Of a stretch of 64,000 bases of DNA, positions 55,769 through 64,000 are shown piece by piece. Source of the DNA: Ceriagrion tenellum (Eukaryota; Arthropoda; Insecta; Odonata; Coenagrionidae). Where the stretch lies: the NCBI GenBank assembly GCA_963169105.1, contig OY720641.1, positions 4,231,258-4,295,257 on the forward strand. Reading direction: 5' to 3'. The translations under genes were made by a program, and so were the position numbers. How positions within the stretch are numbered: the first letter of the stretch is position 1; every line of letters starts with the position of its first letter. The notes under the pieces are model-generated. The model was not told the DNA's origin. It did no database searches and saw only the letters and a list, made by a program, of their open reading frames with translations.

Positions 55769-56340
55769 TCATCTACATACAACCCAGCGAGCCGCCGCAT
55801 TGGCATATGGCGGGGGGTGGTAGGTCACCAGCCGTGTAAAGAGTTTTGTGGAGGTGACATGGTGACATGTATTGTGGGAATGTATTTAGTGGAGCTCAAT
55901 TTTTATTGTGGTCGCCTATTCTGCGCGGAAAAAAACTAATTTTGTACCCATCTTTTCGGCAGTGTATCTCTCTTATTTTATAGCATTTGTCAGACCTAGA
56001 AATGTAGTGAGGCTTCATGATAACATTCTCTGTGTCGCTCTGAAACACACCAGTTCTGAATATCTAGAGCCTAGCGTGCAGCCTCCGAGTTTCTAGGGGC
56101 TCCCACCTTAATTCCTCTAACATTTGTGTAACACTATATGTTCGTTTGTAGCAGTTTTAAACGAAGCGCGCTGCTTTTCTTTGTATTTTATAAAATTTTT
56201 TGTTAGATCTTTACGACCAGTGTCCCAAGTGCTCGCGGCGAATTTGAGGTGTGGCCTAACCAGAGCGAAGTAGCATCTCTCTTTTACTTTTTCATCCGAG
56301 GTCCTTCCTATTATACGGTTGACAAAACCTTGTTTCTTTT
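55769..56340 (-). mobile_element. CR1-like LINE 3' end with RT C-terminal coding
   Basis: This is the longest variant-B copy. Minus strand from 56330: VNRIIGRTSDEKVKERCYFA, LVRPHLKFAASTWDT, then KYKEKQRASFKTAT. LVRPHLEYASxxWD followed by a basic QRRAARF-like block is diagnostic of CR1/Jockey/L2-group ORF2. It continues through the UTR (KYIPTI in one frame) to the CATCTACATAC tail at 55769. It identifies all the short tail fragments in the window as LINE 3' ends. Confidence 0.78.
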
Positions 56341-56984
56341 ATGCTGTGCCGTTATGTTTCATATGCGTGTTCCCCATTCGAGTTGGTTGGGGAAATAATT
56401 GCAGTTATTACGAAAATTAAATTAATTACGTGTGTTCATCAATAACCTGTTATCATGAGGATACCACCAACTAGCTGCGGTATTGCTTTTGATGGTTTCA
56501 CTCGCCGGAGCACTTTTAACTCGAGTAATCATCCGAATACAGGTTGGTTTTATCGAAAGTCGGAGAATGTCTTCAATATTTTGATATTTGCTGGGATCTA
56601 TTTGGCTCTTTTGTTTTTCTTCCTGAATCCCCGCGCACGTCCTGTCCTTCTTCCATAAAACCGCTTCTCTTTTTCCCCCCTTCCCACTAGTCCAACGTTC
56701 TTCCATCGAAAACGACCATCGTACCATAGGCCAAACGACCATAGGCCATCGTTCCTCATCACCCCGTCCAGCTTCATAACCTGACCTCATGTAAAAGTTT
56801 CTTTTCCCCGCCCACCACTTCAAATCATTCCTCGTTTGTCTTCCAATCCATCCTCTCTACATTCTCCATTCTCCTACATTCCCACATCTCTTACATCTGC
56901 AGTCTATTCTCGTCCCCCTTTCTCAGAGTCCACGTTTCTGCCCCAGAAAGCGCTAAGTGTGACCATTGCACACAGGAAAAGATG

Positions 56985-57060
56985 ATCGACCGTGACTGGG
57001 ACTCAAACCCCTATCCCTCGATACCGAGTCGAATTATTTAATCAGTCAAGCAAGTGTCCT
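56985..57060 (-). pseudogene. tRNA-like sequence
   Basis: On the minus strand GGGGTTTGAGTCCCAGTC is a reasonable B box, and TGACTGATTAAATAATTCGAC precedes it where an A box should be. Stems are weak. It is probably a SINE head or a decayed tRNA. Confidence 0.35.
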
Positions 57061-57114
57061 TAACATCGTTGGCGGCGGTGTTGTGGCTTTGACTACTTCG
57101 TCAAGCCTTATGTC

Positions 57115-57525
57115 CGGCAGGAATGAGTGGGTAATAAATGAATGTGGGTTAGATGCTACAGTAATGGACATATATGAAAGGAGTGTGCTTCGTTGGTTTG
57201 GACATATTGAGGGAATGGATGAGAATAACGAAATAAGAGTGAAATGAATGGTGCGAGAGGTAGAGGTGGGCCGAGAAAGTTATGGTTGAATGTGGTTGAG
57301 GAAATTCTTAGGAGGAATATTAGGAGTCTTAAAAACAGGAGGGCGTGTATGAAGCAGTGTATGGGGCTAAATGAGGCAAAAGAGGTTTGCAAGGATAGGT
57401 CAGTATGGAGGAAATTATTGAAGCAGATTTAGGTAAATACAAATATGTATTTATGAGTGAAATTTGGTGACTCTGCCTACCTCGGAAGGGAACGGCGTGA
57501 TTGGTATGTATTTATGTAAGTAATA
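57115..57525 (+). pseudogene. RTE-like LINE C-terminus with 3' UTR
   Basis: NEWVINECGLDATVMDIYER and VLRWFGHIEGMDE lead, after a stop, into MNGARGRGGPRKLWLNVVEE, then RRACMKQCMGLNEAKEVCKD and SVWRKLLKQI with a natural stop. The UTR has the CTACCTCGGAAGGGAACGGC block and a TATGTATTTATGTA tail, as in RTE-type elements. It is a partner of 52955-53333. Confidence 0.8.
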
Positions 57526-57639
57526 TTCATGCCAGGTGTTGTTACCTATAATCAAAACCGGTCACACCAAATGAACCTCTCTTGAACTTGCAAGTGCATT
57601 TCCTTATATATTTACTATGTATAATGTAAATATGACCAT

Positions 57640-58362
57640 GCTCGACGACGCGTTGTTCCCAAAAAACTTGAGCCTAGCGCTCTTCCCCTCCCCCATAACA
57701 CCTTCAAATCCCCTCTGCGCATGCGCGGTGAGGAGGGGAGGTAGGGGAGGTTGGCGCGCGAGAGGTACGGGCTGGAGGTCTTGTCTCAGCTGCGCGGCTT
57801 TACAGTCGCTTTCCGGAGTTCGAAGTTGCTCCTTGAGTCGGTGGAAGAGGTGTCCAGAAGGTGTAACGGCGAACCGGCTCCGCTCGCAGATCGCGTCCGC
57901 AAGATTTCCTTTCGATTTGTTTACGTTTGTTCCGACCCGAAGCGTCTTCTGTCGAACCCTTCGAGTGATCAACTTTCGCCTTAAATCCTTCGAAGTTTTG
58001 AGGAATATATATGCATTAGTGTACATTCTCATACTCGCCATTTCTCTATCGTTCCTCTTCTCCGAAGATTTTGTGGTGCTATTGCGAGTTGTGTTTTTTC
58101 GAAAATTCCGATCGGCTTGATTTGGTCCGCCTGCTCCTAGAATCTGAAATATAAAAGAAAGTTTCTTGGTGCCAAATTTGGATTCATCTGCATCAACGTT
58201 CTCTTTTTCCTGTGTTCTTCTTCGCCCAGAGTGTTCTAATTATCGTGTGTTTTGTCGTCAGCATTGGCGACGTGAGTTTAACGCTCCTTTGGTGGGATTT
58301 CACGCAGAACTCCATCTCGTCTCGAAAGTGTACCCCGGAGGAAAGAAGAGTTTTCGCCGGCC
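57640..58362 (+). promoter_or_regulatory. CpG-rich promoter and 5' UTR
   Basis: The sequence turns GC- and CpG-rich here. TGCGCATGCGCG (57716-57727) matches the NRF1/erect-wing palindrome. TATAAAAG (58150-58157) is followed 36 bases later by TTCATCTG, a possible initiator. A second donor-like GAC|GTGAGTTT at 58272 lies in the presumed 5' UTR. Together these suit a host promoter firing to the right into the exon at 58363. Whether the NRF1 site or the TATA box governs the start cannot be told. Confidence 0.55.
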
Positions 58363-58423
58363 ATGGCAAAGGTGTCGCTGAGTTTCTTTCTGCTGGTCCT
58401 CTTGGCGGTGTTCGCAGCAAAAG
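58363..58423 (+). CDS. First coding exon: signal peptide of a secreted protein
   Basis: ATG in a strong context (GGCC-ATG-G) encodes MAKVSLSFFLLVLLAVFAAK. The pattern is a lysine, a 13-residue hydrophobic core and small residues before a likely cleavage at A-A-K/G-Q. AAAG|GTCAGA at 58424 is a usable though weak splice donor, giving a phase-1 exon end, the common arrangement for invertebrate secreted proteins. Read through, the frame stops at 58554 after unremarkable sequence, which supports an intron. Downstream exons are not in the window, so the product is unknown. Confidence 0.6.
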
Positions 58424-59431
58424 GTCAGAGGACGACTTATATTCTCACCCCTTGCGCTGATATGTGTCCAGCGACAGAATTTATAAATGTCTCACGCAGT
58501 GTTTCGGCGGTGTCTTTTTTAGTGTTCGCGAAAATCTCTCGCAGAGTTTCCTGAAGGATATTTCCCTCTGACACTTCCACAAGCTGTGAAATTTTCCATC
58601 TACACGTTGTTTTTTATTCATGCTCTCCGATGAGGTACAAGTTGATGTTGCTCTACTGCGTCCTCTCAAGTGGAAATCGGAGAAGCGAGGTTTTTTTTTA
58701 GTTTCCTGGTTGTAAATTTGTGCCTCATAATTTTTCAGTTCTAATTCTTGAATAGATTGTGTAAGGTTCACCCCCTTTGAGGCTTCTGAAGTGAAATTTG
58801 GTGTTCGCTACTGGACTTCGTGGCAACGGGATGAAGGCGCCAAGCTCAGAGTTCACTTCGCCCACCCCGGTTGTTTACCTCCTAAGAAATATTCGTGTGT
58901 TTGTTCGTTTGTCCATATGATAATGAGGTCTGTTAGACAGTTTTTAGGATAATATTATCAACTTGATAGGTGTTGAATTTGGGGAGACGTTCGAAATATT
59001 TGATTATTCGAGGATGGGTTGGCGAGGGAAGGGTTATTTAGGAAATGGAAAAAGGGTGAAGACCCGGCGTCGACGGAAGCCTACTCCTAAAGAAAGGCAT
59101 CAACGGTCAACATCCCATCCGGCGGATGGAGTACTGCACTTGATGTGCTCTCCAAATTAGCGCCCCAGCAGGGATATGGGATCCTCGGCGAGGTCTGTCC
59201 CACTTCCAGCGAGTCTAACTAGGACCGTGGGCTTAGTTAGTCAGTATTTAAGATGTCACACCAGTTCGCAGTGGAATTCGTTACCTGCTGTGGGCAGGCC
59301 TAGAATACATCTCACCCAACTCAGTTAACATTGTATTATCTGCGCAGCGGTGTTTACTCTTAGATAGCGGCATATTTATAATAATCTCATACGAGGTGGA
59401 CTGAGCACCGTGATACGGTAGAGGAAGGTGG
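58424..59431. other. Putative intron 1, no feature
   Basis: No exon, RNA or repeat that I can support before the SINE at 59444. Confidence 0.3.
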
Positions 59432-59443
59432 TTTGGTGACTGT

Positions 59444-59751
59444 GGGGATCGGCTTGGTGTGGTGGTGGCTAGAGTGCTTGCCTACCACACGGGCGGCCAG
59501 GGTTCAAATCCCTGCAGAGGCGGTTGCTTTTCAGAGGAACCCGTTCCCTACTTGAGTGTCTTGTGGAGGGCACTTCAAGTACAGTACTCCATCTGTCGGA
59601 TGAGACGTTAAGCCATGGTCCCCTTGGCGCCTTTCGTTAAGAGTAGGCTAATGCCGACGCCGGGTTTCTATCCACCCTTCCTCTCTTATACCCTATCCCC
59701 ATATGGCACAAATGACCTTAGCCGTCGGTCGCCTCCCCAAATATCCAATCC
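59444..59751 (+). mobile_element. Complete tRNA-derived SINE, 12-bp TSD
   Basis: The direct repeat TTTGGTGACTGT (59432-59443 and 59752-59763) is perfect. The 308-bp element has a tRNA-like head (A box around GGTGGCTAGAGTGC, B box GGTTCAAATCCC). A body follows with GGATGAGACGTTAAGCC and GTCCCCTTGGCGCC, and it ends CAAATATCCAATCC without a poly-A tail. Other copies lie at 1-144 and 49882-49977. Length, Pol III boxes and target duplication identify a SINE mobilised by a LINE. Confidence 0.9.
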
Positions 59752-59763
59752 TTTGGTGACTGT

Positions 59764-60291
59764 AGAGTACTTACCGGGATTTTTGTGAGGATGTCGAGTG
59801 CGTGCTAAAGACTTAAAACTTGTGATCCGATAGCAAATGAACGAAATGGTTTATTCTCCGTGCACCACATTGTAATTCTCAACTTTTCACCTCGATATAA
59901 CTACGATCTGCTCTTCTACTCGTGTCCTACATCCATAATACCGCAGCGCTTGCAATTTGAGTGGGGCAGGAGAAGATGCAGAAATATCTATAAAAATGTT
60001 TCCGACATTTACTTCTCTGTATGAGAGAAACATTACACATATCTACGATTCGTGCTAGCTGCTGATAAATACGTACGTGTTTTATATCCATGTCTAGGTA
60101 AAAAAAAATATGCTAACTTTTATCGCCAAGTTCCAGTATCGGATAATTAATTATCATACACCATTTGGTACCTTCGGGGTTGGAAAATGAAGATGACTGA
60201 TTAGGGATAATTATTACTCTTAGCTACCTTCTGTAGTAATTAATATTACACCTTTGATCACTCCCTTTCTATATCACAGCATTACACCTTT
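59764..60291. other. Unassigned stretch
   Basis: No supportable feature. Confidence 0.3.
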
Positions 60292-60366
60292 GCACGCCTG
60301 GTGACCTATCACCCCCTGCCACACTCCCGTGCGGCGGCTCGTGGGGTATTATGTAGATGTAGATTA
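60292..60366 (+). mobile_element. CR1-like LINE tail (plus orientation)
   Basis: CTATCACCCCCTGCCACACT through GCGGCGGCTCGTGGGGTATT to ATGTAGATGTAGAT is the terminal block with its (GTAGAT) tail, in the orientation opposite to most copies. Confidence 0.7.
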
Positions 60367-63268
60367 CCATTAAGTCACACTGATTTTAGTAAACCTCATT
60401 AACTCAATTACGGGATCTATAAATTTACATTGTGATGTTGAATTTCCGTACACGATTTTAAAAGTAAACTCTTGTAGTTTATATGATTAGTAAGTGTTTA
60501 AATTAAATATGTGTCATGCTCCTCCGTGGAAAGACTGCCGTAGTGTTTCCATTTCGCTAATGTAAATATCTGAAGCCCGTGCAGGCATTGAACTTAAAAA
60601 TGGTTACCTGACAATAACTTTGATAGTAATGAATTGATACTCAAAGGTTGACATTTTGCATCTCGGAAGAGGTTGAGTCTCGAAGAGACAAGTTCACTCA
60701 TTTCCGGTCGAATTTCAGAACAAAATGAGCTCATTTATTTTGGTGATACCATAAAACCACATCATAAACGCGAATTAATCAGGATGAAGATTTCATATTT
60801 CAGAAACGTCACTCTACGGGAAAACTCAAACAACAGAAAAATTTGAGAAGCAATGAAGTAGATAAGATGCGATAACTCATTTCGATACCCGACATCCGAT
60901 TTATAGGAAAAAGCTCGACAAGGGGTCTTCAGGTCTGGTCAGAGAAAAGCCGGTGTTTTTAAGTCGGTAAAATATACCCTTTCGCGTCCATTCTTCTGAG
61001 AATTTGAGTTTCAGGACTCCCGTGAGGAAGCGAAGAATTGAGGGGTGCGAATGAATTGTTGGGAATAAATTATATCGCCATAAGTAAGCCGTTTACCTTC
61101 GGTAAAAAAAGGAAATGCAAGTTCGAAAAAATATCTTCAGGACAGCTCTTGACGAGACTATTCCAAGAGTGTATAGTATTACAATAACAATACTCACCTC
61201 TTATCTCCCGCGTTATTTATCTAGAAATCTAAATAAAAGGGAATAAAAGTTCAAAAAATTTTTTTTGGGTTATCGTTTGACTAGACAGGTCCAAGAGTGT
61301 AGGGAAGAATTAAAATAACAATAGTCACCCGTTATCTCCCGTGTAATTTATACAGAGGGGCAAGCCAAGTGTGCTTAAATTATTCTTTCTTTCACTCCTC
61401 TGCAAATGCGGGTTCTCTTTCTATCTAGAGGAATAGAAAACTCTCTCCCACTTCCACTAATGACCACTGGAAGGGAATTCAGGCCTCTTTCTCACAAATT
61501 TCTTGACTAATAATAGGAGTCAAGATGACTTGCTCGAATACAGTTCTTGACATATCGGATCAGTTTATCTCTTCGGCATCACTCAAGCGGTTCCTTTCGC
61601 TGAAGTCTATTGATCTGCCTGTTCCTTCTTTGCCCGCCAGAAAATTCATTCATTGAGTAAGTACGAGGTACTAGTGTCATACTCCCCTAGAGCAATAATT
61701 GATGTGAGCGGATGTAAAACAAAACTCGATCGGAGAACCAAGACTCGTCAAAATCATTCGGAGATCGGAAAAAGAATTCAATGGGGATAAACAGAGTTGA
61801 CGATTGAGACGGAGTGAAGGACGAATGTACCCGAAACAAGGTCGTTTCATTTGACAAGGAGAATGGCAAGAATGAATTCGCATTGGCGATAAGTGGCGGA
61901 AAAACTGAACATGCGGATGATTAAGCAATGCCATGCAATATTTTTGATCGAGAGAATCAAGTGCCAAGCAATCACCGGAAACAATAATCAAGGTACCATT
62001 TTAATTAATGACAAGACGGATAACCATTTGGTTTTTTTTTGTAACAATGATAATCTGCGGAGTGCCTCGATGCGGGTTGCTTACTTGATGTGAGGGAACG
62101 ATCACAATTCCCCCATACTTTGGCAATGAAAGCCGAGAATTTTCGAAGTACAACTGATGTGGAATAAGAAGTGGATAATAGGGTATGGTAGCTGTAGACG
62201 TGCGTGGGTACTGAAGGTCCAACTTAGAATCGGCGTTCGCCAAATAATAATTGCATGTTCGGGGAAGCCAATGATGATGATTGTGATTTTGCGAGCTTTC
62301 GCTTGGAAGGAAAAAATAGTCACGCCGAAATAACTGTGATTATTGGCTGAGTGTGGAGGATTGCGGAGCTACCAGAGGACATTTTGAGTCACAAAATTCT
62401 GCATCGAAATGGAACCACGTTCAAATTACGCCATCGTGTATCTACTGGGGGGGACGTTAATTTTCGGGACGTTAAAAGTGCATGCAACCGATTCCTTCAA
62501 CCTAAAGTATTTCTCCATCATCAGAATTTCGTCGAGAACCGTCGTCGTTAGGTTAACCCATTATCTCGTGGTAATTTCAACCTCAAACGGAACTCGAGCT
62601 ACTTGAAATAAAATTAGCTCGACAATAGTGAGCTGCACCTTCAATTTCTTTAAGGTGCTTTTGCACCATATTCCACTGGGTGCCGTTACTTCTTATTACT
62701 GATTATCCGATCTTATTGTTAAGCACACTATTGGATTTCTTGATAGCCATTGTTGAAGATAAGGATCCAAAAAAGTTCAACTGTTGCTGATCGATTATAT
62801 TCTGCCGAAGTTGCTAAGTCGGTTATTAAAAAAAAATGATCTTCAAGAATTTCATAATAGTGATGGACGGGTTACCAAAACCCAAGACTTAACTTTCGGA
62901 TTTAACTCACATAACAAGGGAACGTCACGAAGACATAACACCCGCATTGGTGCTATTGTATATGCTTAAGAAATTGGTATGACTGATAAATTGCGTAAAT
63001 GTGGTCAACTCATAATGTTTGGTAGGTATAGTGGTTTGATCAACATTCACTATCATTTGTTTCCCTTATGTTGATTTGAAAAATGTAAGCGAAAAAATGT
63101 CAACTTGGTTATTAGTTGTGATTTTTTGCGCCGTATGGTCATCAAAAATTCGTAATATTGAATTATTGATTTTGATTATGCTCATTTAGTTTCGGCAGCG
63201 TAGGACTTCTCTGTTGTGATCGCTTCGGCAAGTTTTTTTGTCATCTGGTTTCATCTCTTGGAGTTGCT
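60367..63268. other. Mostly unassigned; two-unit tandem repeat at 61110
   Basis: About 2.9 kb without a recognised gene. Open frames at 61677-61991 (minus) and 62001-62323 (minus) have no domain I can name. Confidence 0.3.
61110..61365. repeat. Two diverged ~130-bp tandem units
   Basis: GGAAATGCAAGTTCG (61110) and GGGAATAAAAGTTCA (~61240) each begin a unit. Each continues through CCAAGAGTGTA, AACAATA-TCACC and TTATCTCCCG-GT. Only two units are seen. Confidence 0.65.
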
Positions 63269-63342
63269 TCATCTACATCTACGTAATACCCTGCGAGCCA
63301 CCACGAGGGTGTGTGCCAGGGGGTGAGGATCACCAAACATGC
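63269..63342 (-). mobile_element. CR1-like LINE tail fragment
   Basis: TCATCTACATCTACGTAATA, CCCTGCGAGCCACCACGAGG and GTGTGTGCCAGGGGGTG form the terminal block again, with a short right side. Minus-strand 5'-truncated insertion. Confidence 0.75.
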
Positions 63343-64000
63343 ACTATTGCCATGCAAGTAGGATATTTAAGATTTAAGGGAGATATGCTACATAATAGGG
63401 TCACATGCAGCAAGATGTTTAGTATCTACATAATAAGAAAGGGATTATTGGTTGTTATTACATGCATCATGCACTACAGACTACTCTAACTATATTTCAC
63501 CTACCTATCCCTACGCTGCCTATTGTTCTCTTAGGGTACGCGGGAAAAATGACAATGTTAAATCTATCGTTACGACAATCTATCTCTTGCTTGGGGAGTT
63601 CTGTACAATAATGTCTCAGAGGCACACGGGAGGACTATTCATTCACGCTATCGCTGTCGGCTATGCTTTATTTGTCCAATGACTTAGATCCTATACCCAC
63701 TCTGAAACGCGGGTCCCGTTTCAATCTTCTTGAGATACACTAATACGTCTGCGAGGGTTATTTAAAAGACGTGAGGGTGCTAAATCTGATATTTGCTGTA
63801 GTAAGTTCACTAAAGACATGATACTCGAACCATTTTCTCTTGATCAATGTACATATGTTGGCGTTTAATACACACAGCAGGAATTTATCTGATGACTGCA
63901 AAATACAGGAGGCAGAGAAGTCTCGACATTCGCTCCATTCCCTCGGGCCGCGGCAGTTCCCGGACTGGGTAGCCGGGTGACCGCATTGGATGAAGTTATC
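63343..64000. other. Unassigned window end
   Basis: No supportable feature. Confidence 0.3.

Noticed and set aside
57604..58120. Open frames of 145 and 167 aa on both strands
   Set aside because: They lie in the CpG-rich promoter, where stop codons are rare by composition. No domain is visible and the frames run across the TATA and 5' UTR region.

Overview
The window looks like repeat-packed intergenic and intronic DNA of a large animal genome, most likely an arthropod. The reasons are its A+T richness, the scarcity of host exons, a eukaryotic tRNA-Pro, splice-site-bounded exons, Penelope-like elements, CR1/Jockey- and RTE-type LINE fragments, tRNA-derived SINEs, and hAT-, P- and Tc1-type DNA transposon remnants. 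The species cannot be named from sequence alone. Only two small host coding exons are supportable. One is a 23-codon first exon at 312-380. The other is a signal-peptide exon at 58363-58423 behind a CpG-rich promoter with an NRF1-type palindrome and a TATA box. One intact nuclear tRNA-Pro(TGG) gene is present at 5982-6053 on the minus strand.

The centrepiece is a 5.8-kb Penelope-like retroelement (PLE) at 19585-25421. It carries an uninterrupted 752-aa reverse transcriptase plus GIY-YIG endonuclease ORF. Its 3' 1.25 kb is repeated upstream in inverted orientation and is nearly identical, differing in two homopolymer lengths as read here. The whole structure is bounded by a 13-bp direct repeat. 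Each arm contains a well-formed hammerhead ribozyme with a palindromic stem III. A second, decayed PLE at about 49980-51490 (minus strand) shows the other known PLE layout: a head-to-tail partial copy in front of the RT, with a degenerate hammerhead-like motif.

A second large inverted-repeat structure (28595-33618) encloses a decayed Tc1/mariner transposase whose frame is restored across a 385-bp GT-AG interval. One arm carries a 1,009-bp insertion with 8-bp target duplication and CATGAATATAC inverted ends, and the other arm preserves the empty site. Other structured DNA includes an exact-180-bp-period, six-unit satellite array (34687-35766), an inverted duplication of a tRNA-Pro locus (5857-7744), four foldback hairpins, three copies of a hAT-like MITE family, a 171-bp hAT MITE with perfect target duplication, and a tRNA-derived SINE with perfect 12-bp duplication (59444-59751).

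Layout by region: 0-5 kb holds a SINE end, one exon, foldbacks and a MITE. 5.8-7.8 kb is the tRNA-Pro inverted duplication. 8.7-16.4 kb is LINE fragments. 16.4-19.5 kb is unassigned. 19.6-25.4 kb is the PLE. 25.4-28.5 kb is mostly unassigned. 28.6-33.6 kb is the composite inverted-repeat element. 33.9-41.2 kb holds MITEs and satellite. 42-49 kb is LINE debris. 49.5-51.5 kb is the second PLE. 53-57.5 kb is mixed LINE and MITE. 57.6-58.4 kb is the promoter and first exon. 59-64 kb holds a SINE and LINE tails. Mobile elements are described from their own motifs; family names beyond that are inference.
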